Below, in pieces: positions 36,311 through 48,061 of a stretch of DNA of 64,000 nucleotides. Made by a program: the position numbers and the translations under genes. The notes beneath the pieces were generated by a model. It was not told where the DNA came from. It ran no database searches and worked only from the letters and a program-made list of their open reading frames with translations. Origin of the DNA: Przewalskia tangutica (Eukaryota; Streptophyta; Magnoliopsida; Solanales; Solanaceae); assembly GCA_029844215.1 (NCBI GenBank), contig CM056721.1, positions 7,204,368 through 7,268,367 on the forward strand, in the 5' to 3' direction. Every line of letters starts with the position of its first letter. Position 1 is the stretch's first letter.

Positions 36311-36879
36311 TTATGGATGTACCTGCTTTGTGACTCGCCTGGGTTGAGATAACGTCATTGCATAGACGTTGTGCGTTTGTAACCCGCATGGGTTTATTGT
36401 TGTGCTCCTGCCTTTGCTGATATGAAGATCCTGCACTCAAAGAAAATCTTAGTGAGTTTCAGGAAAGGAGTGGTTGATTAGCGTCGACCTTGTAGCTTTG
36501 GCTCTTGACGCTTGCATTCTCATATTTGGACTGAAGACCTAGTTGCCTGCTTTTTTCCTGTCTATTTCCATTTTCTTGTAGTGAATCCTTAAAATGTCTC
36601 AGTTTCTGTTAATGAAGATGTTGAACTTTCAACTGGGTAAGGTTGAATCATGACGCTATCAAGGCGATCAGATAAGCAATTTTTTTTTTTTTTTTATCAT
36701 GAATGAAAAGCTAATGCGAGAATATGGACAATGTATAATTGAGTAGATGAGAATGCAACCCTCAAAATATGGCACAGTCATGTGTAGGTAGTAATGGATG
36801 CAAAATATATGAGGATGCTAAACTCTCCAATGGACAAAATCGAGTCCTCTGCAAAAACAAGGAAGAAATATTTCTAACG

Positions 36880-37400
36880 GTGTGACCGAAGCCGATGTGG
36901 CTGTCTACGTATCCCGCCGAGGGAATCAGGTCAAGACGTAGTTCATGCTTCAAAATAAGAATTTTTTTATGATTTTTAAAATAATGCGGGACCGAAGCCG
37001 ATGTGGCCGCCTACGTATTCCGCTGAGGGAATCAGGTCAAGACGTAGTTCGTAATGCAAAATAAGAATTTTTATGTAATATGCATTTTTTTTTATGATTT
37101 TAAAATGATGCGGGACCGAAGCCGATGTGACCGCCTACGTATCCCGCAGAGGGAATCAGGTCAAGACGTAGTTCGTGATGCAAAATAAGTTTTTTTTTTA
37201 TGATTTTAAAATGATGCGGGACCGAAGCCAATGTGGCCGCCTACGTATCCCGCTGAGGGAATCAGGTCAAGACGTAGTTCGTAATGCAAAAATAAGGATT
37301 TTTTATGATTTTAAAATGATGTGGACCAAGGCGATGTGGCGACTCACGTATCCGTTGAGGAATCAGTCGAGCGTAGTTCATGATGCAAAATAAAGATTTT
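36880..37400. repeat. ~105-110-bp tandem array, five units
   Basis: Units carry gaccgaagccgatgtggccg, cctacgtatcccgctgaggg and aatcaggtcaagacgtagtt, separated by an A/T spacer (gcaaaataagaatttttt). Diverged single units recur at 38700-38765 and 38970-39035 (tctacgtatcac...gaatcaga...gcgtagttc). Confidence 0.88.
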
Positions 37401-40261
37401 TTATGTAATATGCATTTTTTTTTCCTGGAAAGTGGAAGACAAAATTACATTCCGACTTCAGTTGATACCCACAATTAGTATTGTGCATAAGGATTTTCGT
37501 TTATTGCTTTCAGTCTAACCGAGATTGCCTCCGGTGTAATTCACACAGCTTCAGATAGTACCTCAGACATACCTGAGTGTCGACACACCTGCATGCATCC
37601 AGGGTTTCTAACTACACGTAATCTCACGTTTCAAATGCCTCACAGAAAGAAAGTCTCGTTCTCACATATATTCCAGTATTTTGAATTTTGGGACGTTGAG
37701 AGAATTACGCTCACACTAAAAAAGATGTTCAATGCATGCAATTGTGATACCATAGGCTTGGCCGTCATGTAAGTATTCACTAATGTGAGAACCCTCAGTA
37801 TAAGATCATGTAGGGCTTGTCACAGGCTTGTAATGTAGGCTTGGGGAAAGGAATGGATATCATTTGGGTAAAAGTGACTACTCCTTCCTCGAGAGTTGGA
37901 CTACGTCCGTGCTTGATATTTGTGCGTTTTGATGCTGACTTGCTTTCTTTTTGTCTCAGTTTTTCTGTTGACTTCTTTTGAATCTTTCATTTCGAGCCCT
38001 TTTTTCGGGGTCATATATTCCCTTTTTATTTTTTTTTTATTTTTTTTATTTTTTATCGGGGCTCTTGATTCCCTCTTTGTGTGAAGTCGTCTCTGCTTTT
38101 GTTTTTTGAGACTTTGACAATTTTTGTCTTTGCAAACTTCAGCTAGAATTTTGTCAGCCACTTGCACATTTCTAAAGCACTCAAGGAGGTCGGGCCAAGA
38201 GAGGGATAGTGCGTACGCACTCAGAAAGGGTATAGGTGTAATATGCGGTTGTCAAAAAATAGGTTTTAGGATCAAAGGGGTGTACTAGGGATAATGTTAT
38301 TTGGTAGGCTGAAAAGGCTCAAACGGGTCAAAGAAAGCCTACGATCATTTCCTACACCGAGTGTTGCTCAGGATTTCGCCTCAACAAACATTTAGGCCAA
38401 GTTCTAGATCATAATGCAACGCAATTGAACTTATTCAAACACTCAGCACACAATGCATATGAAACAATGAGGTTGATTTCGTCCTTATCTTGGAAACACG
38501 CAAGACAATGTCATTTACGGGTGTGAATAAGAGGTACCAAAAGAATTTATGGTTTACCACAAAGTCAACCCATACTGTTTTTATGCTTATGCTGTGTTGG
38601 TATTAACAAAGTCAAACAATAATACTTAAAAAATGTTTTTGTATTTTTGAATAACATTTTTTTTTTGTATTTATGAACAATTTTTTTTTTTTTTGAATAA
38701 TGGGTACCGAACCCGAATAGAAATGCCTCGTATCCGTAGAAGGAATCAGTGCGTAGTTCATTCAAATATGTTATAAAATGTATGCTTGAAAATAATTTAT
38801 CAAAGAAATGATAGCAATATAAAGTTGTGCAAAAGAAAATGTTTGTCCACTGTGGACGAATACAAAGTAAAATGAATGATGGAAAACATGATGAATGAGA
38901 TGCATGAGTGAGAAATGCGCTCTTTATTATTATTATTATTATTTTTTGATGATTTTTATTTTTGTGATGTCGAACCCAAAATGAGTTGTCTACGTATCAC
39001 ACCATGTGGTGAGAATCAGACACGCGTAGTTCGGAATAATTATGTTGTAAAATGCATGATATGAAAGAACTATGTAATCAAGGCTACACATATCAATTGA
39101 ATTTGCGAATATGAATAAAAATACAAAGTATAGAAGAATTGAGAGTGATGTCTCGTTGAATCTGGTATAAACTAACTTCTATTAGTCAACATAACTACCG
39201 TTCATTTTTGTGATGATTTTTTTTTTTCGACCGTCCTAGGCTGATTGCGAAGACGACCTTCCTGCAAAAATATGAGAAATAGGTGAGTAGGAAAAATGAC
39301 AAAAATAATAAAAATGCAAAGCTGTGACAATATAATCAAAGACTTCCCTGATTGGTTCGACCGGACTGGTGGTTGATGCTTCACAAAGTCCAAGTCGCGC
39401 TATTTAAGAATGATTTACACAGGAGAAGTCCTGATTGCAATGTGACAGCAAAAAGTGCAAAAATGCAAATGCTCGAGTCCGGAATCACAAAAGGGTAATT
39501 ATTGCATTAAATATTATGTACAAAATTGCTAGCGACAACAATAGTAAACAAAACATGCAAATCAAGCGCGCGCCCTAATATGCATGAGACCTCTCTTATG
39601 CCAGAGGTCGGCCTAAACTCCAAATATGCGAGATTATGATAAATAAGTCCAAGCCGTTAAACTGCAATGTTTCGTTGGAAATGGCGACCAAATGACGGTG
39701 CACTTTTTCCAATTTCGGCGTGTCATGACCAGACTTGGATCTGTCTATCATTATCACGCTACACATATATGCTTATTGGTCGATGGGTTGTGAAACCCAA
39801 CGACAATTTGGTGGATTTGCTAATCGTGGAGACAATACCAATGATCGACCCACCTAGGGTGTAAGCATGCATGACTTAAAATAAAGAGGGTGTTCTAAAA
39901 TTTGGCTTACTAGACAAAATGGTTCCCGAGCGGACTACTCGAGTGAGAAGGCTACGCGGCCACCGGTTGGACCGGATTCTCCGCGTAAAATGCCAACTCT
40001 CCTAAATTTGGGTATTTTAAAGAAATTTGCGGGTGTGCAAAGCACACCTCGCGTGAAGTGTGTGATAGTGTCAATTTTCCAGAATGGAGGAAATATGAGC
40101 GGAATGACAATTTAAGAAAAGCAGTAAAACAATGTAGCAATTAAAGTAGTTAATTACAAAATAAAAGCAAACAATATAAAACATTTACAACAAATATAAA
40201 AGCAAAATAAGGCGCAATATTTAATTAACCTGGGTTTGATATGATCAAGAACCTGATATCC
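37401..40261 (-). other. Remaining interior of the Tat/Ogre-like element
   Basis: No gag-pol motif is found in any frame. Runs of T (38030-38055, 38650-38695) and two stray repeat units are the only structure. The lysine-rich minus frame at 37901-38167 lacks any recognisable domain and lies over a T-rich tract. Confidence 0.6.
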
Positions 40262-40275
40262 CAGTAGTCGCCGTC
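40262..40275 (-). promoter_or_regulatory. Primer binding site-like sequence of the Tat/Ogre-like element
   Basis: The minus strand reads gacggcgactactg just after the 5' LTR, resembling the tggcgactctgctgggg PBS of plant Tat/Ogre elements. It fixes the orientation of the element. Confidence 0.6.
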
Positions 40276-40290
40276 TTTATCGCGCGTTTT

Positions 40291-42623
40291 TGACCTCGAG
40301 TGCGAGCGGTATCTGCAACGTTGCTATTTGGCGCGGTTCCCTGGATGGAGCAATAATGCTGATTTTGAGGAGTCGTCACCTAATTAGTTAAGTGAATTAG
40401 GACACTTTATTTATTGCAGTAAAATACTGCAATTAATCTACTTTTAATAGTCTGCGAAATTAGTGAGATTCTGGATCAGGGTTTTTTATTATCCTAAAGA
40501 GAAGAGATTAGGCATCCTTTAAGATCCGCTAACTTGCGGTTATTCGTTCAAGCTCAGGTTAATTATTTATTGCCCTTTTTATTCTACCTATTCTAAGCAT
40601 TTTTTCATAATTTATAATTAAAATAAAGTGCAATACAGAATAATAAAACTAAAATTAAATGCGACATAAAAATAAAAACTCCGGGACATCTTTTAGCCCT
40701 TCTGCACAAGATGATCTCTGGGTACCTGCATAAACACTTAGTAAAAATATTAGTAATAGAATAAATAATTTTAAAGCAATGACAGGAATTAATAAGTAAA
40801 ACAAAAATAAATAAATCCGTCTTTTGCACAGAAGAGGCCTTGGAAATCAGACGGAGATTCCTTCATCGGCCAATATTGCTAAAAATAATAAAATAAATAA
40901 AACATTCGGATCCGCGCAAAACAATAATAGTTTTAAGCACGGAGGGCTCAAATATAAAAATATATAAAGTGGGACAGCCTAAACAAGTGCGGCTGCGAGA
41001 ATTCGCCCTGCCAGCGCATGTTGGTTATCCGGTGTAAGTGGAAGAAATCATCATTGCCCTGAAAGCTTCATTTATTTTATTTTCCGTCTTTGCAACTGTG
41101 GAGGCCTAAAAAATCGACGGATAACTTTTTCATCGGCCATACAAGTGTAGCATCTTGTTCAAAAAATCAGTTTAATAAAATAAAGGGGCAAAAAACGTCC
41201 AGAATCAGTCCCGAAAATCAGAACATCATAACAGTGGTAAAACCCACAAAAAATCAGTCCAGAACAACAACACAACACCCAAAAACAGTCCACTAATAGC
41301 AAAACCGGTGAAAATCAGTCCAACATAAACCCGAAATTTTTATATTCCAGTTATATACAACAAACTTAGAAAATCAGTCCGGTTAAACCAAATCCAGCAC
41401 AGATATCCGAAAATAAAGCCATCAAGATCGCCGGAGTTTGAAAACTCCGATAAGATTCAATAATCCAGAAAATTAGTCCGACAGAAAGTAAACAGTAGCA
41501 GCAATAACCAACGGTCACCGGAGTTTTCAGAACTACGGCAAGAACCAAAACATAAAATCAGTCCAAACCAACAATAATATAAAGTGTCAAAACCCGAAAA
41601 CAAACAGTAGCGTGGGAACGGCGGAACAGTGGTGTCGGACAGAGTGATGGTGAGGGTGTTCGACGAAGCTACAGTGGTGCAGGCGAAGGGGTGTGACAGT
41701 GGTGGGTTCGCCGGTAGTGTCACAGTGCTGGTGTTGTTGGGTATGGTGAGGTTTATTGGGGTGCGCCGGTGCTGGGCGAGTGATGGTGGTTCGTCGGTGG
41801 TCGACGGTGGTTCAGGGATAGGGCGACGGGAGAGGGCAGGGAGAGAGGGTGAGGGAGAGGTGCGGCTGAGTTAAGGAGAGGGAGCTAGGGTGGTTTGTGG
41901 GTGTTTAAAGGGGGGGTTCGCCGGTTGTTCGGCGATGGTGGTGGAGGGGAGCAGTGGGTTCTCCGGTAAGGGCGGCGGTAGCGGCGGGCGAGGGAGAGAG
42001 GGTGATGTGACGCTGTGAGGATTTAAAAATGGAAAGAATTTGGTGAAGTTGAAGTGTGCGGCTGACCTTAGTGGTGTGGGGGGAAAATGTTTATTATATA
42101 GGGGTATTTAGTGTTTGATATTTGGGGGAAAAAATAAAAGTGGGTTTTGATTTTAGAGGGGGGAAAATAAAAGAGAGTGTTTGGATGAAATTAATTTAAA
42201 AAAATGGTGTTGGATTGGACTGATTCAAATTGTGTCTTGGACTGGACTGGTTTGATAAAATGCAATGCGGGTTAATTATTTAAAATAAAATTATTTAAGA
42301 AGATGCAAGATTATTAAAATGCAAATGCCGGTGCAATAATGATAAAATGCAATATTTAAGAAATGTTTAATGTCTAATTAAAAGTAAAAAATGCAGTGCC
42401 AATTAATTATTTAAAGAGATGCAAACATAATAATAGAAACATAATATTAACAAAGACATAATGCTTAATTTAAAAATAAAAATATGCAATGCCATTTTTG
42501 TGAAGAAATAAACATAGAATATTATGTAAAAAAAATGCAAAAATGATGATTAAAATGCGGTGTACTAAAATACTTAAAATTGCAATAAATATATAAAAAA
42601 CGGGTCAAAATTGACTGTCAACA
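40291..42623 (-). repeat. 5' LTR of the Tat/Ogre-like element (about 2333 bp)
   Basis: Minus strand starts TGTTGACAGTCAATTTTGAC at 42623 and ends about ctcgaggtca at 40291. The matching 3' LTR is 32668-34830. The short frames in it (such as 41090-41296) recur in the other LTR at the same relative place and are not genes. Confidence 0.82.
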
Positions 42624-43530
42624 GGTGAAACTTTGCAATTCCCCATCTTAGCCCTGTACACAATCTCCTCTGCATACTTACGATGACACAAGAACATGTG
42701 GTTGGCAGACATGGTCACTGATATCCCAAAAAATAACTCAGCTTCCCCAAATCAGTTATTGCAAATTCGGACTTAAGCAAAACAATAATCTCATTTTCAA
42801 CCCGTCGGAGGAGGCAATAAGAATAATATCATCCACGTAAAGTAATAAGTAAGCAGTGTTACTACCTCGATGAAAAATGAAGAGTGATGTATCACTCTTT
42901 CCGAGGAGCTTTAGTCACTCGACTATAAGGGGAGGAGTGAAAACCACTACTCTTGCGGCATACAAACCCAATCTGCAAGATATACTTGGAAAAACGATCA
43001 TACCACACACGAGGGGCCTGTTTCAGGCCATATAGCGACTTACGGAGACGGTACACATAGTAAGGAACTGTAGGATGGGTGAACCCAGGCGGTTGGTGCA
43101 TGTAGACTGTTTCTCTCAGATCCCCATGTAAAAATGCATTCTTCACATCAAGTTGATGGATCAGCCAGTGTTTGCCCATGTCAATGTTCAAAACTGTGCG
43201 AATGGTAGCCGGTTTGACAACCAGGCTGAAGGTCTCACCACAATCAATGTCCTCCTGCTGATTTGTGCCATTAGCCACAAGTCGTGCCTTATACTTCTCA
43301 AGATCTCCACTGTCTCTGAATTTGTGACGAAATAGCCACATGCAACGGATCATATTCACCCTCTTAGGTCTAGGTACTAGATCTCATGTGTGTTGTTTAG
43401 TCAAAACACTGAATTCTTCAGTCATAGCCACATTCCAATTAGGGTCCTGTTTGGCCAATTTGAGATTTTTGGGAAGTGAAGAGATGGTTTGGACAGACAT
43501 GTTAAATTGGACTTTGGGTTTGAAGATCCC
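42624..43530 (-). pseudogene. Copia reverse transcriptase fragment
   Basis: Minus-strand reading: FKPKVQFNMSVQTISSLP, then RCMWLFRHKF, EKYKARLVANGTNQQ, the core HQLDVKNAFLHGDLRETVYM and RLRKSLYGLKQAPRVWYDRF. After a frame change comes LLLYVDD, the catalytic motif, near 42826-42846. It stops at the LARD insertion. The protease and integrase that should precede it are gone. Confidence 0.88.
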
Positions 43531-46224
43531 TGTTACACCTCGTAGTTTTAAGGTGATAATTAGAGAACATAATTAAGGAAATAAGATTCGAATATTTGAT
43601 ATAAAGTATATTTATATATGCTAATCCGGAAATTAGTGTACAAATGATGTGATTCCGAAATAATTTTGGATACAACAAATGTGGTATGGACTTAGTGTCG
43701 TGTATATATTATATTAGGACATGGAATTTTCAGATTTTATATGGGATTAATTTAAGTGGGAATTGGTGGGCAACTCGTGGGAACTTGTGCCAGCATGCCC
43801 AAGGATAATTATTTTCAGCCCACGTTAATACAAGTCCCCATACACTCCTTACACTTCATTCAAAATACACTCTCAACACTCTTCACATTTCCCTCTCTTT
43901 CCTCACTTCTCTCTCAGCCGAGAATCCCTTTTCCATAGCCAAAAATTAAAGATTTTATTCACTTCTCTTCCAAGAACAAGTCTTTTACAATTCTAAGCCA
44001 TGGTGACTCCAAAACAGTGAATGTCACGGGTTGCTGGACCGATTTTTGTTCCTGGAATTTCAGTTTTCAAGATGAGTTATTTGAAAGAAAAATAAGTAAG
44101 TAAGATGGTCTCAAACTTGTAGAATACATGCATGTCATTTTGAGTTGAAAAAATGGTGAGAAATGGTGCAAAAAGAATGGAGCAGTGATCGATTTTTAGG
44201 GACTGTTTTGGGCTAAAAATTAAGGCAAAAATTCAAATTTTTATGGATTATTTGGAAGATTAAATGATGTTGTAGTTAAGAGATAAACTCATGTTAAAGA
44301 AGAATTGAAAATAAGAGATTGCATGTGATTGTTGTGATGTTGTTACCGATTTTTGGGGACTGATTTTGTGTACATTGGATTCGTTGTTGTTGTTGTTGTT
44401 ATCATTGTCACTAATTGCATGTTAAAAATTAAAGGAAACCTTGATATTGAAGGTTGTAGTTGATGATATGAAAGTGTTGAAAGATGGAATTAGATTTTAA
44501 GGAGTTAAGAGAAGAGTTAGGAAATCATGCGTTGTGATCGAGACATGCATGAAACCGTGGTATTGTTGTGGTGTATTAGGAGTTGTTTTGATTATATTAT
44601 ATGCTGGAAATATAAGTTATGAATATGTATATACGTTGTGGTAATTACTAATACATGTCTTAAAGGAATTAAAGTGTAGAAAGGTATTATGTTGCAAACT
44701 ATAAAACTTGCACTCTTGTTGTTGTTGCTAGAATTGATGGACTGTTTTTAAAGGTTATTTTAATATGGATTAAGGGGCTGAATTAACAAGAGAAATAGGT
44801 GTATTAATCACCTTGGTTGTTGTAGTTGTTGTCTTCCATGAACGTAAAAAGAAGGAATGTATTATGATGACGTATATGGAGTATTTGGGATTGTTTTGGT
44901 TATATCTTTAAGTTGCATCTTGTTGTTGGCTTTGTTTGTAAGTTGTAAATGTACATATAAATAGGGGAAGTACTGCCCAAATTTTTATAGAAAGGAGAGT
45001 CATCATTCGATATAACTTATATTAGTAATCATAGAGTTGACGGACGTGTTATTATTATTATAGGTTGAAGTGTTAATTGAGATGTATTCTAAACATTGAG
45101 TTGATTAGTTCGACAATAAGGTATGTGAAACTATCCTTTCTTATTTTGGCATGATATATATAAAATGAGTGTACGGCAAACGTACGCAATTCTATTGAAT
45201 CCTTACTCCTAATGAGACATGATATGATAGTGCCTTGATTTTCTAAGTAATAGTTATTCTATTTATTCCATTGAGAGTCAAATGATGATTTAATTTGTAT
45301 AAAGTTACTCATGATATTCTATTCGTGCTGATATGATTATTGACTTCACCGAGTTTCGGACCGGGTATGTTCGTGTGCAGCTTCACCGATTCCCTCACTA
45401 GAGGGTCGGGTATGTATATATATATATGATGATGATTTCACCGAGTCCCATAATGGGTCGGGTATATGATTTCACCGAGACCCTCACTAGGGGGCCGAGT
45501 ACGGTATGTATATGTATATATATATATATATGACTATATTTACCGAGTCCCACATTGGGTCGGGTACGGTATATTATATGGGCACACATGACTCTCATTT
45601 TCATTTTATAAGGCACATTTGACTCTTATTTTTATATGACACAGTTGTATTGGTAATTTGATTATTATACCTGTCTCCTGACATCTTTTGGCCAGTTATG
45701 ATCTTTTTTTACAATACTTCATGTTTTACATACTCAGTACATTATTTCGTACTGACCTCCCTTCCTCGGGGGGCCTGCGTTCATGCCCGCAGGTACATGT
45801 ACTCAGTTTGGTGATCCTCCAGTCTAGGATTCCCGTTCAGCTGTTCGGAGAGCTCCATTGATTCGGAGCTTAGTCATTTTGGTACAGAACCTTATTTTCG
45901 GACTTATGCATATTTAGGGGCACGACGGGGCCCTGTCCCGTCATATTTCATTATCGTATTCTTAGAGGTCTGTAGACATTTGTGGGTGGTAGATGTGTTT
46001 TTGTATATGTGTACGGTTGTGAGCAAGTTTGGATACCTCTATGTACAGTGGCGGCCTCGTCAGCTTGTGTATTTTGTTATATGAATTAATTGTGACTCAT
46101 CGGGAGACAGGTTTATTACCGATGTTACATTATTCTTGGTATTTGTGTGATTATATGTGACAGATGGGTTTAAGGGTGCCCAGGTAGGGCACCGAGTCGC
46201 GGCCCGTCGGTTCGGGTTGTGACA
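43531..46224 (+). mobile_element. Solo LTR (gypsy type), 2694 bp
   Basis: Starts TGTTACACCTCGTAG and ends CGGGTTGTGACA. The flanks are ATCCC (43526-43530) and ATCCT (46225-46229), a TSD with one mismatch. Removing it and one TSD copy brings the two copia parts back together. Same family as 1450-4442. Contains caccgagtccc units at 45345-45575 and a short TA run near 45515. Confidence 0.85.
45345..45575. repeat. caccgagtccc repeat units in solo LTR
   Basis: Four to five loosely spaced units (ttcaccgagtccc...gggtcgggtat), the low-copy equivalent of the 40-bp array at 508-1013. Confidence 0.75.
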
Positions 46225-46797
46225 ATCCTGTGTCGAGCATGAGTTTCCATATGGTGAGTGGGGACAGTGGGGAGATCCGAGACACGAGTGTGCTTGTTAT
46301 CTTGAAAGATTTTCTCCAAGCGGTTTCATAAATCACGGGCTGTGGCGCCAGATTTCATGATATTAAGAAGAAAATCCTGAGAAATACTACCATAAATCCA
46401 CTATTTGACGCCGGCGTCTAGATGACGCCAAGTAGAATCATCAACCTCCGGAGGGCGCGAAATAGTGTCATTGATATGATCAAGCACGTTATAGAGACAT
46501 GCATGATTACGAAACAGTTCAACCCAAGGAGAATACTGATTGTTTTCTTGATCAAGAAGAATGAGAATAGAATTCTTGATGTTGGTAACAGTTAGGGTGG
46601 GATGAAAAGAGGATGACGACGTGGTGGTGGGATTTGTGGAGGTGAAAGTGTCAGAAATATTGGAAGAATCCTGAGTATCCATTTAGAGAAGAGAAGAATG
46701 GAGAGAAAAACCAAAAATTTTGGAAGGAGAGGAGGCGCAGGGCGAGATGCCTATGCGGCGCGGCTCGAGAAGAAAATTCTAGCTTTTTTATTTTAGG
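46225..46797 (-). pseudogene. Copia gag (UBN2-type), truncated
   Basis: Starts MDTQDSSNISDTFTSTNPTT at 46682, then HPTLTVTNIKNSILILLDQE, QYSPWVELFRNHACLYNVLD and DSTWRHLDAGVK. This is the N-terminal gag domain of copia elements. A stop at 46401 follows, then a displaced continuation (SFKITSTLVSRISPLSPLTI) up to the solo LTR. Confidence 0.85.
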
Positions 46798-46810
46798 CTC
46801 TTGATACCAT
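46798..46810 (-). promoter_or_regulatory. Primer binding site of the copia
   Basis: The minus strand reads tggtatcaagagc directly after the 5' LTR, complementary to the initiator-Met tRNA 3' end as in most copia elements. Confidence 0.8.
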
Positions 46811-47004
46811 ATTAATCTCCCTTAGGGAGTCTTCTCATTAATATCAAATATATATAGTGTACAACATTCATCCCTTATACAATAGGAATCTTAAACCTAA
46901 TCACAAGAGAAATCCTAGTCTTACCATAATTATATTTACACAATATATGAAATATATTTTAATTATGGGTAGGGATACAATAATGACAACTATACACGTT
47001 TACA
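46811..47004 (-). repeat. 5' LTR of the nested copia
   Basis: Starts TGTAAACGTGTATAG at 47004. Compared with 32206-32410 it lacks the last ~10 bp (catcttaca) before the PBS. The outer flank ATATT is the TSD. Confidence 0.85.
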
Positions 47005-47052
47005 ATATTGCCCAACTTCCATTCTGAGCCGTGGTGCTGGATGACTAGTAAG

Positions 47053-47247
47053 CCGGATCGTCTTCAAATATTTTGGGGGTCCTGTTCTAATTCGTAAAAG
47101 TGGGTCTTAATTGGGCTAAAACCTGCGAATTATGACCTTTACAGTAAATTCTGGCTAATACTACTTAATAAAAATGAAAAAAGAGGTCCTAAATTTTTTT
47201 GTTTTTTGGGGGGTCTGTACGTTGGCACGAGTCCAAAGACGGCCCTG
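47053..47247 (-). mobile_element. hAT-type MITE, 195 bp, 8-bp TSD CTAGTAAG on a splice donor
   Basis: Flanked by CTAGTAAG at 47045-47052 and 47248-47255. Read on the minus strand it begins cagggccgtctttggactcg; the other end (ccggatcgtcttcaaatatt) is a diverged inverted repeat. An 8-bp TSD and CAGGG ends fit hAT. The TSD spans the NAT exon/intron border, so each side carries a GTAAG donor. A second copy is at 50885-51180. Confidence 0.8.
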
Positions 47248-47732
47248 CTAGTAAGTATATTTACCATATTGACATTCTCTCTAACGACGGATTCTTTTTT
47301 TTTTATCTATCATACTCTTGTGGAACTCAATTTTCCTTTTGTTGGTGTCCAGGGATTAGGTATGTTGTTCAATGGCTTATGGGGAACTGCCATCGGATCT
47401 ACTGTATCAGTGTAATACATCTATATGCCCTAGGAAAAAAGCTTAAAATAGGATGTTTATTTTGTTCTATACTTCATACATACTAAATTCAAAATCAAGG
47501 TTGGGAAAAAGCAAGGCTAAGTTGTGAGGACTCTTATAATAGTTTAACATTTTCCAGTAATATTGTTTGTCTCTAGATATCTCCATGTCAACCCTCTCTA
47601 AAAGAAATTCATCAGCAGGTACCCTTTTGTTACCTGATTATGCATTCTAATGTTTTTCTCATATGAACTATGAAGTGAAAATGTAGGTCTTTTAGCATTG
47701 ACACGAGTTGGAAGCAGAAGAGTAATTCAAAT

Positions 47733-47921
47733 TGTAAACGTGTATAGTAGTATAATAATATCCCTATCCATAATTAGAATATTGTGTAAATATAATTATG
47801 ATAAGACTAGGATTCCGCTTGTATATGGGACTATCCTCTTGTATATGGGATGAACATTGTACACTATATATATTGATATTAATGAGAAAGACTCCCCAAG
47901 GGAGATTAATATCATCTTACA
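47733..47921 (+). repeat. 5' LTR of the truncated copia
   Basis: Near-identical in layout to 46811-47004 in reverse orientation; ends gattaatatcatcttaca. Confidence 0.85.
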
Positions 47922-48061
47922 TGGTGTCAAGAGCCTAAACCAAAAACCCTAGAATTTTCTTGAAGCAGCCCCCCCCCCCCCATCGGGCATCTCAGCCGCG
48001 TCGCCTCCCCTCTCAAAATTCTTGGTTTATTTTCTTCTTTCTTCTCTCTACATCCACTATC

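Larger units (their letters stand above)
32668..42623 (-). mobile_element. Large non-autonomous LTR element, Tat/Ogre-like (LARD type)
   Basis: Two LTRs of about 2.2-2.3 kb (32668-34830 and 40291-42623) enclose 5.5 kb without any recognisable gag, protease, RT or integrase. Minus-strand orientation follows from the LTR start TGTTGACAGTCAATTTTGAC at 42623, a PBS-like ggcgactactgggat after the 5' LTR (40262-40275) as in Tat/Ogre elements, and a purine tract aaagagggaca before the 3' LTR. The outer end of the 3' LTR and the neighbouring copia sequence are deleted, so no TSD can be read; 42624-42628 (ggtga) would be one copy. The interior is dominated by two tandem arrays. Confidence 0.82.
32206..47004 (-). 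mobile_element. Ty1/copia element, internally deleted, host of two nested insertions
   Basis: Flanked by ATATT duplications (32201-32205 and 47005-47009) inside a NAT exon. Its own DNA is 32206-32667, 42624-43530 and 46225-47004, about 2.1 kb. Read on the minus strand the order is 5' LTR, initiator-Met-type PBS, gag, [protease-integrase lost], reverse transcriptase, [part lost], RNase H, 3' LTR. A Tat/Ogre-like element (32668-42623) and a gypsy solo LTR (43531-46224) were inserted later. Confidence 0.9.
32157..47732 (+). pseudogene. Nucleobase-ascorbate transporter (NAT) remnant, split by transposons
   Basis: NATs are multi-pass plasma-membrane permeases for nucleobases. Three exon pieces join in frame. 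Exon a is 32157-32205 plus 47010-47047 (STGGFIVAARYGSVTYCPTS, then ILSRGAG, a TGA where W is expected, and L). Exon b is 47353-47411 (GLGMLFNGLWGTAIGSTVS). Exon c is 47676-47732 (ENVGLLALTRVGSRRVIQI). This matches the family's conserved block running from ESTG through TGSTVSVEN to TRVGSRRV. Introns 47048-47352 and 47412-47675 have GT..AG ends and agreeing phases. Everything before STG and after VIQI is missing. A copia element sits in exon a, a MITE in the first intron's donor, and another copia in exon c. Confidence 0.88.

Noticed and set aside
37901..38167. Lysine-rich 88-residue protein as gag of the LARD
   Set aside because: It lies over a T-run, has no gag motif and no zinc knuckle; probably composition.
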